Source: GCA-2746605 sp963704835 (lineage in GTDB: Bacteria > Bacteroidota > Ignavibacteria > Ignavibacteriales > Melioribacteraceae). From it: 64,000 nt of DNA. A model generated the notes under the pieces. It was not told the origin of the DNA. It did not search any database and worked only from the letters and a program-made list of their open reading frames with translations. The translations under genes were made by a program, and so were the position numbers. The DNA lies in contig CAVPHW010000013.1 of assembly GCA_963704835.1 (NCBI GenBank), positions 54,199 to 118,198 on the forward strand. Direction: 5' to 3'. Below are positions 1-9,093 of this stretch, in pieces. Each line of letters starts with the position of its first letter. Positions within the stretch are counted from its first letter, which is position 1.

Positions 1-247
1 TCAAAACGAGACTTAGAAATATTAATAAACCGCAGATTTCCTCTGACAAATTATTTTCAATTATAGAAAAATATTTTACTTCCAGAAATGAAGAATAAAT
101 TGCAAGAATTTTTTGTTTTAAAAATTCTGGTTTTTCACCCAAATAGAATCTAAAAAAAGTAAAAAATAAAGCAGGTACTAATAGAATAATGCCCGCAATT
201 CTAAAATTATGGTGAAATAAGAATGGGTGTAATTTTTTTTCAGACAT
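1..247 (-). CDS. Partial small membrane protein, C-terminus cut by window edge
   Basis: The minus strand is open from an ATG at 247 to the window edge, about 82 codons, starting MSEKKLHPFLFHHNFRIAG. One hydrophobic segment (about residues 18-34) is followed by a charged stretch and a second hydrophobic segment running into the edge, so this is probably a small inner-membrane protein. The start lies 7 bases after the stop of the lipoprotein gene at 255-902, which suggests co-transcription. I do not recognise the family. The reading frame is my own translation and the end is unseen. Confidence 0.45.
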   Translation of the reverse strand, partial: MSEKKLHPFLFHHNFRIAGIILLVPALFFTFFRFYLGEKPEFLKQKILAIYSSFLEVKYFSIIENNLSEEICGLLIFLSLVL

Positions 248-254
248 GTTCTGT

Positions 255-902
255 TCAATTAACAGAAAACAATCTAAAACTAATTTCAGTTCCATCTTCC
301 ATAATTATGGCCATATAAACCAAACCAAATTTATGATTCAATTTGTATTCTATTCTTTCAACCCCTGGTATATTGCTGTTTTGTTCAACAGATGTAGCTT
401 TAATTTGATAAAATCCATAATCAAAATCATCTGTGGATGATTTTGAAGTTACACTCCGAGTTACTTTTTTGCCACTTGGAGTAGTAAAAGAATAACTATC
501 TCCTACTTTGCAATCGTACTTAACGATAGTAAATGGTTTTTTGCTATCGTTATAGAAATCTTGAATCCCTTCTGAAGTTATTTTATATTTCAACTGTGTT
601 TTAAGTTTGCCATTTGCATCTTTCATTTCGTCTGGAATAATTGCATCTAGTGCTGGAATTTTTGAAAGATCAGCCGTCGCATCAATAGTCACAATACCGC
701 CTTCACTTTTCGTAACAAACAACTGTTCATTAAGATCGATATTTGTGTTGCCAACTTTTAAACTACTCCAGAACTCATTGCCAACGGTCGCCATTGGAAT
801 GTTGGTATCTCCACCAATTACATTTGGATCATCCTCAGGATCATTTGTACAAAAAGTAAAAGTAAGAAGTAAGCTTAAAAGTAGGTAGAATTTGATTTTC
901 AT
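255..902 (-). CDS. Hypothetical secreted lipoprotein (215 aa)
   Basis: The N-terminus is a typical lipoprotein signal: positive residues, a leucine-rich core and a lipobox ending at Cys18 (LTFTFC), followed by an acidic linker (NDPEDD). This predicts a lipid-anchored periplasmic or outer-membrane protein. The rest (about 190 residues) has alternating polar and hydrophobic residues, probably beta-rich, with no motif I can name. Similar single-domain lipoproteins are common in Ignavibacteria and usually lack an assigned role. It is followed after 7 bases by the partial membrane protein gene at 1-247. No regulatory signal is evident upstream. Confidence 0.75.
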   Translation of the reverse strand: MKIKFYLLLSLLLTFTFCTNDPEDDPNVIGGDTNIPMATVGNEFWSSLKVGNTNIDLNEQLFVTKSEGGIVTIDATADLSKIPALDAIIPDEMKDANGKLKTQLKYKITSEGIQDFYNDSKKPFTIVKYDCKVGDSYSFTTPSGKKVTRSVTSKSSTDDFDYGFYQIKATSVEQNSNIPGVERIEYKLNHKFGLVYMAIIMEDGTEISFRLFSVN

Positions 903-1070
903 AAGAACCTCAATAAGTTAATAGTTAGATTACATTTATAAGTGGTAGAAATTAAATAATCAAAAATTAACGTTACTAACAAATGTAAAATAGCTTATAA
1001 ATGCAAGGATATAGTTGTCTTATTATAGAATTCTATGCATTAAATGCTTATAAAGTGAGTTAAAGCACAA

Positions 1071-2420
1071 TTATTGCAGAACTTTATCTATCGCGTGGGC
1101 AATATTATCAACGGTAACTATGTTAATACTACTTTTTTTCTTAATGGATTTAAGATTATTTTGAGGAATTATTACATTTGTAAATCCAAGTTTTTCAGCT
1201 TCTTGAATTCTTTTCTCAATGTGACCAATACTTCTAATTTCTCCGCCCAAGCCAACTTCACCCAGAACAACATAATTATTTTTAGCAGGTTGATTTTTGA
1301 GACTAGAAGCAACAGCGATACATACTGCCAAATCAATTGCTGGTTCATCTATTTTAAGTCCACCGGCAATATTTAGAAAAACATTATGAGAGGAAAGTCT
1401 TAATCCGGCACGCTTTTCTAAAACTGCAAGTAAAATAGAAAGCCTTCTATAATCAAAACCAGTTGTAACTCTTTGAGGATTTCCAAAATTAGTTGGAGTA
1501 ACCAAGGCTTGTACTTCTAATAAAACTGGACGTGAGCCTTCAATGCTGGCTGTAACTACTGCGCCAGTTACATTTTCATTTCGCTCGCTAAGAAAAACTT
1601 GACTTGGATTTTTTACTTCGGTTAAACCGTCTTCGTGCATTTCAAAAATACCAATTTCATTTGTATTGCCAAAACGGTTTTTCTGTGCTCTTAAAATTCT
1701 GTAAGAATAATTTTTTTCACCTTCAAACTGAAGAACTGTATCCACAATATGTTCTAAAACTTTTGGTCCGGCAATAAAACCTTCTTTAGTTACGTGCCCG
1801 ATTAATATTACTGAAAAATTTAGTGTTTTAGCCAAATGCATTAGGAAATTTGTGCACTCTCTAATTTGAGTAACTGTTCCTGGAGCATTATCATATTCAG
1901 GTTTCTGCATTGTTTGGATTGAGTCAATAATTACAACTTCCGGTTTAACTTTATCAATTGCCGAGGTAATTATATCAACATCAGTTTCAGAAAGAATATA
2001 AATATTATTTTCATTTACTTTTAGACGTTTCGCTCTAAGATTTATTTGCTTAACAGATTCTTCACCGGTAACATAAAGTACTTTTGCTTTAGTGCTGGAA
2101 GCTGCTTGCATAACTAAAGTAGATTTTCCTATTCCTGGGTCTCCACCAACAAGAACAACAGAGCCAAGAATTAATCCGCCTCCAAGGACTCTATCAAACT
2201 CATCAATTCCAGTTGTAATCCTAATATCTTCGTGCGAGTTCACTTCGCTCAGTTTATAAATATTCTCATCTTTTACTTTTTGTTTCTTGGAACTCTTTTT
2301 AGCTTCAACAAATTCTTCTGAGAATGTATTCCATTCTTCACAATGAGGACATTTCCCTTGCCATTTTAATGATTCAAAACCACAGTTTGAACAAATATAT
2401 TTTATTTTATGTTTTGACAT
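1071..2420 (-). CDS. radA: DNA repair protein RadA
   Basis: RadA/Sms is a RecA-like ATPase that drives branch migration during recombinational repair. The 449-residue length is normal. In order it shows an N-terminal four-cysteine zinc finger (C10, C13, C24, C27), a Walker A motif GGDPGIGKST at about residues 92-101, the diagnostic KNRFG motif near residue 250, and a C-terminal Lon-protease-like domain (from about 290). The gene runs 8 bases downstream of the mlaF-like ATPase gene, so the two are probably one transcript although their roles are unrelated. The start ATG and all motifs are intact. Confidence 0.97.
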   Translation of the reverse strand: MSKHKIKYICSNCGFESLKWQGKCPHCEEWNTFSEEFVEAKKSSKKQKVKDENIYKLSEVNSHEDIRITTGIDEFDRVLGGGLILGSVVLVGGDPGIGKSTLVMQAASSTKAKVLYVTGEESVKQINLRAKRLKVNENNIYILSETDVDIITSAIDKVKPEVVIIDSIQTMQKPEYDNAPGTVTQIRECTNFLMHLAKTLNFSVILIGHVTKEGFIAGPKVLEHIVDTVLQFEGEKNYSYRILRAQKNRFGNTNEIGIFEMHEDGLTEVKNPSQVFLSERNENVTGAVVTASIEGSRPVLLEVQALVTPTNFGNPQRVTTGFDYRRLSILLAVLEKRAGLRLSSHNVFLNIAGGLKIDEPAIDLAVCIAVASSLKNQPAKNNYVVLGEVGLGGEIRSIGHIEKRIQEAEKLGFTNVIIPQNNLKSIKKKSSINIVTVDNIAHAIDKVLQ

Positions 2421-2428
2421 TTAGATTA

Positions 2429-3160
2429 TTAAAACCCGGTGCGGTTAATAAAATTAGTAATTATTTTATCTTCGGAGGAAATTAACTCTTTGGGAGTTCC
2501 CTTAAAATAAATTTTTCCCTCGTGCATCATTGCAATTTCATGAGCAACATTTTTTACGCTAAACATATCATGTGTAACAACAATTGAAGTAACATTTAGT
2601 TTTTCTGCCAAATCTTTAATCAATTCATCGATTGAGTCAGACATTATTGGGTCAAGTCCGGTTGTTGGTTCATCATATAAAATATATTCTGGTTCAGTAA
2701 TTAATGCTCTGGCTAAACCGACTCTTTTTTTCATTCCACCGGAAAGCTCTGAAGGTTTTAAATTTTCTGTTTTTGGTAAATCTACTAATTCCAACATTTT
2801 TTTAATTTTAGAATCTAATTCTTTTTTACTCATTTTATAGTCATTTTCAACAATAGGTAAAGCAATATTTTCACCAACTGTCATTGAATCAAATAAAGCT
2901 GCGCCTTGAAAAAGATATCCAAATTTTCTTCTAATATTGTAAAGCTCTTTTTGATTTCTTGGATCAATAATTTTACCGCCAACTTTTACATAACCCTTAT
3001 CTGGAAACAATAATCCAACAATATGTTTAAGGAGTACACTTTTACCACTTCCACTTTTGCCAATTATAACATTTGTTTCTCCTTCCTCAATAGTAAGGTT
3101 TACACCATTAAGTACATTATTGTTGGCAAATGTTTTGTGAAGGTCTACTATTTCTATCAT
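2429..3160 (-). CDS. mlaF: MlaF-type ABC transporter ATP-binding protein
   Basis: This 243-residue ATPase has a Walker A GKSGSGKS (about residues 34-41), the signature LSGGMKKRVGLARAL (about 142-156) and a Walker B ILYDEPTTGLDP. The GGMKKRVGLARA signature is typical of the MlaF/Ttg2A/Mkl subfamily, which powers phospholipid transport between inner and outer membranes with the MlaE permease and MlaD substrate-binding protein. No mlaE or mlaD gene is adjacent in the window; they could lie elsewhere. The gene precedes radA by 8 bases. Subfamily is assigned by motif; the substrate is inferred from the family. Confidence 0.85.
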   Translation of the reverse strand: MIEIVDLHKTFANNNVLNGVNLTIEEGETNVIIGKSGSGKSVLLKHIVGLLFPDKGYVKVGGKIIDPRNQKELYNIRRKFGYLFQGAALFDSMTVGENIALPIVENDYKMSKKELDSKIKKMLELVDLPKTENLKPSELSGGMKKRVGLARALITEPEYILYDEPTTGLDPIMSDSIDELIKDLAEKLNVTSIVVTHDMFSVKNVAHEIAMMHEGKIYFKGTPKELISSEDKIITNFINRTGF

Positions 3161-3239
3161 TTAGAGTTTTGTATAAATAATTTCTTGATAGTCAAATATA
3201 AAAAGAATAAACATCTCAATCTTGTAATGTATTAATAAA

Positions 3240-3263
3240 AAATGCCGATCAAAGTCGGCATTT
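3240..3263 (-). terminator. Rho-independent terminator after the acidic repeat protein gene
   Basis: Minus-strand reading gives the stem AATGCCGA / TCGGCATT with a 6-base loop, followed by a T run. It lies about 40 bases past the stop of the gene at 3304-4125. Confidence 0.8.
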
Positions 3264-3303
3264 CTCAAATATTAAGTTTAGTCACCTTACAGAATAATTA
3301 CAG

Positions 3304-4125
3304 TTATTTGTTTTCTTCTTTCTCAATCTCTTTAATAATAATTTTTTTATGTTTTTTCCCATCAATTGATTTTTCCTCGATTGTCATTTTATCTTCACTT
3401 TCCATTTTTTCCAAATATTCATCAGCCTCTTTTCCTTGGTATGTTTCAACTTTTTCTTCACCATCTTTTTTAGTTTTTACAGTTACTGTTTTTACATCAT
3501 TTTCAATTTTAACTTCTACTTTTTTCTCAATGTTTTTTGTTCCTTTTCCAACCCAAATATTGTCTGCTTCTCCATCCTCATCCGATTCAATTTCTATAAT
3601 CATTTCACCTTTTTTATTCATTTTCTCAATATACTCATCTGCTTCTTTCCCTTTATATGTTTCAACTTTTTCTTCACCATTTTCGGTTGTAGTAACTGTA
3701 ATTGTTTTTTCACCGTTTTCATCTTCAACATTGACTTTTATTTTTTTCATCCCTTCATGATTATCATCTTCATCCATAAACATTAGCATTTTATTTCCAT
3801 GACCTTTATGTTTAATAATATGCTTTTCACCATTCTCTGATTTGAAGACCATTACATTATCACCATCAATATCAAAGTCAACATCATCATCTGAAATCCA
3901 ATGTACTTTTTTCTCAATAGTTTTAGCATGGAATTTTTTTAATAATTGATTTGCTTCCTCTCCCTCAAAAGTAACATCCCCTTCACTGGTCGAAATTACT
4001 ATTTTTGTTGCTTCACTTTTTATTTTACTCAGTTTATCTTTAATAGATTTGTTTTCTTGTGCTGATAAAAAATTTGCAGCTAGAAACAAAAGTATGAGTG
4101 TGATTGTTAATGATTTAGTTTTCAT
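3304..4125 (-). CDS. Secreted acidic protein with three internal repeats
   Basis: The 273-residue product has a clear signal peptide (cleavage near SAQ-E at residue 22). The mature part is extremely rich in Glu, Lys and Asp. At least three copies of a unit are visible, centred on FEGEEANQLLKKF (about residue 60), VETYKGKEADEYIEKM (about 155) and VETYQGKEADEYLEKM (about 230), each preceded by a beta-hairpin-like stretch of the form 'kTvTVkTxxdGEEK'. I do not recognise the family. It is divergent from the histidine kinase and response regulator at 4275-6511 and shares their upstream region, so it may be a target or periplasmic partner of that system (inference). Confidence 0.8.
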   Translation of the reverse strand: MKTKSLTITLILLFLAANFLSAQENKSIKDKLSKIKSEATKIVISTSEGDVTFEGEEANQLLKKFHAKTIEKKVHWISDDDVDFDIDGDNVMVFKSENGEKHIIKHKGHGNKMLMFMDEDDNHEGMKKIKVNVEDENGEKTITVTTTENGEEKVETYKGKEADEYIEKMNKKGEMIIEIESDEDGEADNIWVGKGTKNIEKKVEVKIENDVKTVTVKTKKDGEEKVETYQGKEADEYLEKMESEDKMTIEEKSIDGKKHKKIIIKEIEKEENK

Positions 4126-4207
4126 TTGAATCCTCCGAATGATTTATAAAAGTGTAATTCTTGTACAATGAAAATAAACTATTGTGTCATCAAATATTCT
4201 TAAAACA

Positions 4208-4234
4208 ATGTTAATTGATGTTAAAAAATGTTAA
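4208..4234. promoter_or_regulatory. Three ATGTTAA direct repeats at 10-bp pitch, candidate response-regulator box
   Basis: ATGTTAA occurs at 4208-4214, 4218-4224 and 4228-4234, exactly one helical turn apart. It lies between the divergent acidic repeat protein gene and the two-component operon. OmpR/PhoB-family regulators bind tandem half-sites of about this size and spacing (the PhoP box TGTTTA-N5-TGTTTA is similar). Binding by the regulator at 5825-6511 is inferred from position. Confidence 0.55.
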
Positions 4235-4274
4235 AATCGGGTAATTGACCTAGAGAAGAGATAATTTTAACTCC

Positions 4275-5828
4275 ATGAAAAATAAATCCTTAAAAATAAT
4301 TGTTTCACTTATAACGTTTGCAGTTATCGGGTTAATTGCAATCCAATTTTATTGGATCAATCTGGCATTGAATTTAGAAGAAGAAAAATTTAATAAAAAT
4401 GTTGCAAATGCTCTAACTGATTTGACAAAATCTTTAGAGAATAAAGAGGCTACAAGATTTTTAATAAGAAATTTACCCTTAAAAGATAGCACTAGATTGG
4501 TAATTGTTAGTGAGAATCTAGAAAATGGAGAGTCAAAATCAGATTCAAATATAAGTTCAAATATTCATAGAATAATAATGTCTGGAGAAGGAAGAGAATC
4601 CAATATCGAATATGAAATAAATACAACCATTGATACTAACCTAAATAGTGTAATAGTACGCAAAAATGTAAATGTTAGGAGTGATAGTTCTTATTCTAAA
4701 TCGTTTGTATGGAATACCAATATGGACAGCTTAATAAATAAGAAAACAAAAATAATTGAGAATGTTTTTGAGGAATTAATAGTAACCGAAAAAGAGGGTG
4801 ATATTTTAAAGAGAATAGACGATGCACAATTGGATTCTCTATTAGATAACCAACTCAATAATTATGGAATTAGAAGTGATTATGAATTTGGAGTTATTAA
4901 TAATGATAGCTTAATATTTGGGGGACTTCAAGAAAATAATGCAAAGCTTTTTAATTCTGAATATAAAATAAAACTTTTCCCAAATGACATTATCAAAAAC
5001 CAAAACTATCTTGTTGTCAATTTCCCACAAAAAGAGTCCATACTATTAAAATCAATCTGGTGGATTTTATTGTTATCCGTAATTCTAACATTATTGATAA
5101 TCATTCTATTTTATTCAAGTATAAAAATGTTGATAAAGCAAAAAAAGATTACAGAAATCAAAAATGATTTGTTAAATAATATTACTCACGAGTTTAAAAC
5201 GCCAATATCCACAATATTTTTGGCCGCTGATGTTATGGGAGAAGAAAAAATAACTGATTTACATAAATATACAAGTATTATTAAAACGGAATCCAAACGA
5301 TTAACTGATATGGTTGAAAATATTTTATCAGCTGCAGAATTACAAACAGGTGAGATAAAATTAAATAAAACAAAAGAAGATGTTCATAGAATAATTAAGG
5401 AGACGACAGACAAATTTGAGCTTTCTATGATCAGCAAAAAAGGAAATTTTGTTTTTGATTTTAGAGCAACTGATTCAGTATTATCTTTTGATAAAAATCA
5501 GTTTACAAACGCCTTAAGTAATTTGATTGAAAATGGAATTAAGTATAATATATCAAACCCGGAAATTAAAATTTCAACTATGAACAGTAAAAAAGATTTT
5601 GAAATAGTAATTGAGGATAACGGAATTGGTATTGACAAAAAAAATTGGGAAAAAATATTTGAAACATTTTATCGAGTTCCGACTGGAAACATACATAATG
5701 TTAAGGGAAATGGAGTGGGGCTAAGTCTTGTAAAGAAAATTGTAGAGGCTCATTGCGGAACTATAAAACTGCAAAGCGAAAAGAATAAAGGAACAAAATT
5801 TATAATTAATTTCCCTAAAATATTATGA
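4275..5828 (+). CDS. Sensor histidine kinase
   Basis: This is a 517-residue membrane histidine kinase. TM1 spans about residues 8-30, a periplasmic sensor region about 31-260, and TM2 about 261-283. The dimerisation box is NNITHEFKTPIST with the phospho-accepting His305. The ATPase domain has the N box NLIENGIKYN, the G1 box DNGIGI and the G2 box GNGVGLSLVKKIVEAH. The periplasmic region matches no sensor domain I can name. It overlaps the response regulator gene by 4 bases (ATGA), so they are one transcript. The upstream TGTTAA repeats suggest autoregulation. Confidence 0.93.
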   Translation: MKNKSLKIIVSLITFAVIGLIAIQFYWINLALNLEEEKFNKNVANALTDLTKSLENKEATRFLIRNLPLKDSTRLVIVSENLENGESKSDSNISSNIHRIIMSGEGRESNIEYEINTTIDTNLNSVIVRKNVNVRSDSSYSKSFVWNTNMDSLINKKTKIIENVFEELIVTEKEGDILKRIDDAQLDSLLDNQLNNYGIRSDYEFGVINNDSLIFGGLQENNAKLFNSEYKIKLFPNDIIKNQNYLVVNFPQKESILLKSIWWILLLSVILTLLIIILFYSSIKMLIKQKKITEIKNDLLNNITHEFKTPISTIFLAADVMGEEKITDLHKYTSIIKTESKRLTDMVENILSAAELQTGEIKLNKTKEDVHRIIKETTDKFELSMISKKGNFVFDFRATDSVLSFDKNQFTNALSNLIENGIKYNISNPEIKISTMNSKKDFEIVIEDNGIGIDKKNWEKIFETFYRVPTGNIHNVKGNGVGLSLVKKIVEAHCGTIKLQSEKNKGTKFIINFPKIL

Positions 5829-6511
5829 ATAAGAAAAAAATATTATTAGTAGAAGATGATATCAATCTCGGATCCATACTTTGTGATTTTCTGATAATTA
5901 AAAAGTTTGAAGTGGACTTGTGCAAAAATGGAAACGAAGGTTTTGAAAGTTTCCAGAAAAACAAATATGATATATGTATTCTTGACGTTATGATGCCCAG
6001 AAAGGATGGATTTACTTTAGCCAAAGAAATTAGAGCTGTTAATAAAAATGTTCCAATAATATTTCTCACCGCCAAATCGATGTTAAACGATAAGGTGGAA
6101 GGATTTAATATTGGCGCAGATGATTATATTACGAAACCCTTCAATACAGAAGAATTGATTTTAAGAATTAATGCGATTATTAGAAGATCTTCCAATAATA
6201 TAAATGAAAGTGAACTATTTGAAATTGGCAAATATGAATTTGATTATAAAAAAAGGTTGCTATCAATAAATAAAAAATCAAGAACACTTACCTCAAAAGA
6301 AACTGAGCTTCTTAAACTTTTATGTGTTAATAATAATTCTACTTTAACGCGAGAAACGGCTCTCACTTACATTTGGAAGAATGATAATTATTTTACTTCA
6401 AGAAGTATGGATGTGTATATAACTAAATTGAGAAATTTCCTGAAAGAAGATAAATCAATTGAAATAGTTAATGTACATGGCGTTGGATTCATGTTGATGA
6501 TAAATTCTTAG
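5825..6511 (+). CDS. OmpR-family response regulator
   Basis: This 228-residue regulator has a receiver domain (residues 1-120) with acidic pocket E10/D11/D12, phospho-acceptor Asp54 in CILDVMMPRKDG, and switch and lysine residues in FLTAKS and TKPF. A C-terminal winged helix follows (about 130-226). It is the cognate partner of the kinase just upstream, with translational coupling through a 4-base overlap. It should bind direct repeats; the TGTTAA array at 4208-4234 is the obvious candidate. The regulated function is unknown. Confidence 0.94.
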   Translation: MNKKKILLVEDDINLGSILCDFLIIKKFEVDLCKNGNEGFESFQKNKYDICILDVMMPRKDGFTLAKEIRAVNKNVPIIFLTAKSMLNDKVEGFNIGADDYITKPFNTEELILRINAIIRRSSNNINESELFEIGKYEFDYKKRLLSINKKSRTLTSKETELLKLLCVNNNSTLTRETALTYIWKNDNYFTSRSMDVYITKLRNFLKEDKSIEIVNVHGVGFMLMINS

Positions 6512-6572
6512 TCTTTCTCACAATCAGGCTCGTACTTAGAAAAAATAATTAGGATTAAGAGCAATTGTAAAA

Positions 6573-7880
6573 TTAGTTATGACCAAAACTATTCTTAATT
6601 TTATTGAAAGGGAAAGACAAATAAACAACTGCACAAATTCTTCCTACAATAAAAGAAAGCATAGCTGAAGTTGCACCATCTAAATCAAAATATTTGATCG
6701 AAATAAAAAGTGTAAGTATAATAATAGAAACTTCAATGATTGTTGCAAAAGTAATGGGGGATGTATTTTTAAATGTAACAAGTAGTGCTCTTTGAAAAGA
6801 AATAAGAACAGTCAAAGCCGGCATAATAGAAATAATAATTACTGGAATATGTACAAACTCAGTTAAAGTATCTGAGAGTCCGGAAATATTATTAAACCAA
6901 ATTACAGATAGGGGAGTAATTGCAATTATTATTAAAGTCGTTCCCAAAATTAATCCTAACTTTTTTGCAAAATTTGCAAGCTGAGTATAATTTTCTCCTT
7001 TAGCTCCAATAAGTGCAATACCAACTTCTTGATAGGAAAGGCCTAGACTTCTAAATATAAAGACTAAAGAATTAATTACTGGGAGAACAGCAAGGGATTC
7101 CAAAGACATTCTGCCTTGACCAATAAAAAATGTAACCATTGGGTGCACGCCTAATCCAATTAAGGAAGTTAAGGCAAGTGGATAATAAAAATGCAAAATT
7201 TCTTTATATGATAAATTTTGCTCTGAAATTAAACTATCCTTTTTAATTTTTACTAGAATTCCATTAGCCATAAATCGACTGGCAATTGCTTCTGAAACAA
7301 CTGCAATTGATAGCGCCGAAGCTCCAATAACTGCTCCATCCAATTTAGTAAAATAGTATAATGAAATTGAAGCTAACAGCATCATGAATAATCTTACAAT
7401 TGTTCCGTAAGCAACTCTTCTGGTGAGATTATTCCTAATCATTATTCCTTGATAAAACCTGCGATAACCAATTGCCCCTGGCCATGGAAGCAATACAAAG
7501 AATGCTTTGTAGGTTAATTGTTCAACTTCGGGAGTAAGGTTGATCAAGTCAATCGCAATAAAATCAAAAATAGAAGGTATTAAAATTATCAGCATAATTC
7601 CGGTTATAAGACCGCTTATAGCAAAATTAAAATTCCTAAGCTTCTTAAATGAACAGTAGTCTTTAACTAATGCGGTTGCCGCACTCATCATCATAATTAC
7701 AGGTGCTTCAATAATTAGCGCAAAAGAAAATGCAACACCATAGGCGGCCAAGTTATATTTGGGATCTACCAAACGTGCAATAATTGCAGCAAGAAAGGGT
7801 CCTTCCATTGACATCATTAACCAAGTGGCAGCTAAAGGAAGCCAAAACTTAAATATCTTTTTGTTTGAGAGAATTTCCAA
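6573..7880 (-). CDS. MATE-like multidrug/lipid flippase family membrane protein
   Basis: This 435-residue protein is almost entirely hydrophobic, with about 12 predicted membrane segments. The N-terminus reads FWLPLAATWLMMSMEGPFLA, and both halves have the pattern of the MATE/MOP transporter superfamily, which exports drugs or flips lipids using ion gradients. It follows the ABC-2 efflux operon on the same strand after about 80 bases, so it may be a last operon member, but the gap allows a separate promoter. Subfamily and substrate cannot be set from sequence alone; an ANKH-like transporter is an alternative. Confidence 0.65.
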   Translation of the reverse strand: MEILSNKKIFKFWLPLAATWLMMSMEGPFLAAIIARLVDPKYNLAAYGVAFSFALIIEAPVIMMMSAATALVKDYCSFKKLRNFNFAISGLITGIMLIILIPSIFDFIAIDLINLTPEVEQLTYKAFFVLLPWPGAIGYRRFYQGIMIRNNLTRRVAYGTIVRLFMMLLASISLYYFTKLDGAVIGASALSIAVVSEAIASRFMANGILVKIKKDSLISEQNLSYKEILHFYYPLALTSLIGLGVHPMVTFFIGQGRMSLESLAVLPVINSLVFIFRSLGLSYQEVGIALIGAKGENYTQLANFAKKLGLILGTTLIIIAITPLSVIWFNNISGLSDTLTEFVHIPVIIISIMPALTVLISFQRALLVTFKNTSPITFATIIEVSIIILTLFISIKYFDLDGATSAMLSFIVGRICAVVYLSFPFNKIKNSFGHN

Positions 7881-7958
7881 AGATGTAATTCTTATTAAAG
7901 TATGATTAGAAATTGTAAAGATATGCTTTAGAAGCTAAAAGAAATAGTACAAAATACG

Positions 7959-9090
7959 CTAGTCGAGTTTTTTCCTAAACCTCAATGAACTGAATAATAA
8001 AATTACAGAGCCCATAAAAAATAAAACAGCTACTTCTTGCCAAAGATCAGCAAAACCAATTCCTTTAAGTACAACTCCTCTAATAATTGTAATGAAGTAT
8101 CTAAGTGGAATAAAATAGCTTATGTATTGTAAAATTGGTGGCATGTTTTCGATTGGGAATGCAAACCCTGACAAGTAAACCATGGGCATCATAATTGCAA
8201 AAATTGCTATCATCATTGCTTGTTGCTGAGTTTTTGAAATTGTTGATACAAATAGTCCAAGCCCAAGAGTAGACAAAATGTAAAAAAATGAGGCAACAAA
8301 TAAGAATGTTGTACTTCCTCTTACTGGAATACTAAACAGAACACCCATCATTGTAATAACAAGTACCACAGAAATGAATCCCAAAATAATAAATGGTACT
8401 AACTTTCCAATAATCAATTGATACGATTTTATTGGAGTAACAATTATTTGTTCCAGTGTTCCTATTTCTTTTTCTTTTACTACAGCTAGAGAAGTCAATA
8501 TTAAAGTAATTATACTAAGGAGCAAAGCAACAATTGCTGGTACCATAAAATATCTTGTTTTAAGATATGGATTGTACCAAGTTCTAACTTCTGGTGTAAT
8601 TTGACCAACAGGAAGTACTTTTAATCCTTTTTGATCTCTATAATCCAAAATAATATTTCGGGAATATTCAGAAATAATTTTTGTAATATGGCCAGCAGCT
8701 ATAGAAGCAGTATTTCCATCTGAGCCATCAAATATTGCCTGCAATTTGACGGATTCTCTTCTAGCTATTTTTTTTGAAAAATCTTTGAGGAATTACAAAC
8801 CCAACCAATACATTAGCTTTATCTATTTGATTGGAGAGTTCTTCATAATTATCTGCATAATAATCAATTGAAAAAAAACCGGAACTTTCAAACCTTTCAA
8901 TAAAATTACGACTTGATTCAGTCTTATCCTGATCCATAAATAAAATATGAACATTATTAACATCAAGTGTAGCGGCGTATCCCAAAAAAAGTAACTGTAC
9001 AATTGGTGCGATCAAGACAATTCCAAACATTTTAGGATCACGCTTAAATTGCAAAAACTCTTTTTTGATTATATGTAGAATGATATTCAT
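7959..9090 (-). pseudogene. ABC-2 type permease, frameshifted (second permease of efflux operon)
   Basis: Two adjacent minus-strand frames together make one ABC-2 (YbhR/YhhJ-like) permease. The N-terminal piece (8761-9090) carries TM1 and the start of the periplasmic domain and ends FVIPQRFFKKNS. The C-terminal piece (7959-8744) carries the rest, including IFDGSDGNTA and five TMs with the conserved EKEIGTLEQI. The frame breaks in a run of eight T on the plus strand (8768-8775). Removing one base joins FFKK to IARRESVKL without a gap and gives about 375 residues, the normal length. It is therefore either a homopolymer sequencing error or a recent inactivation. It would form a heterodimeric drug-efflux channel with the permease at 9094-10231. 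Confidence 0.85.
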
Positions 9091-9093
9091 TGA

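Noticed and set aside
3242..3760. 172-residue plus-strand open frame rich in Ser and Phe
   Set aside because: It is the reverse complement of the low-complexity Glu/Lys-rich repeat protein gene at 3304-4125 and has no independent coding signal.
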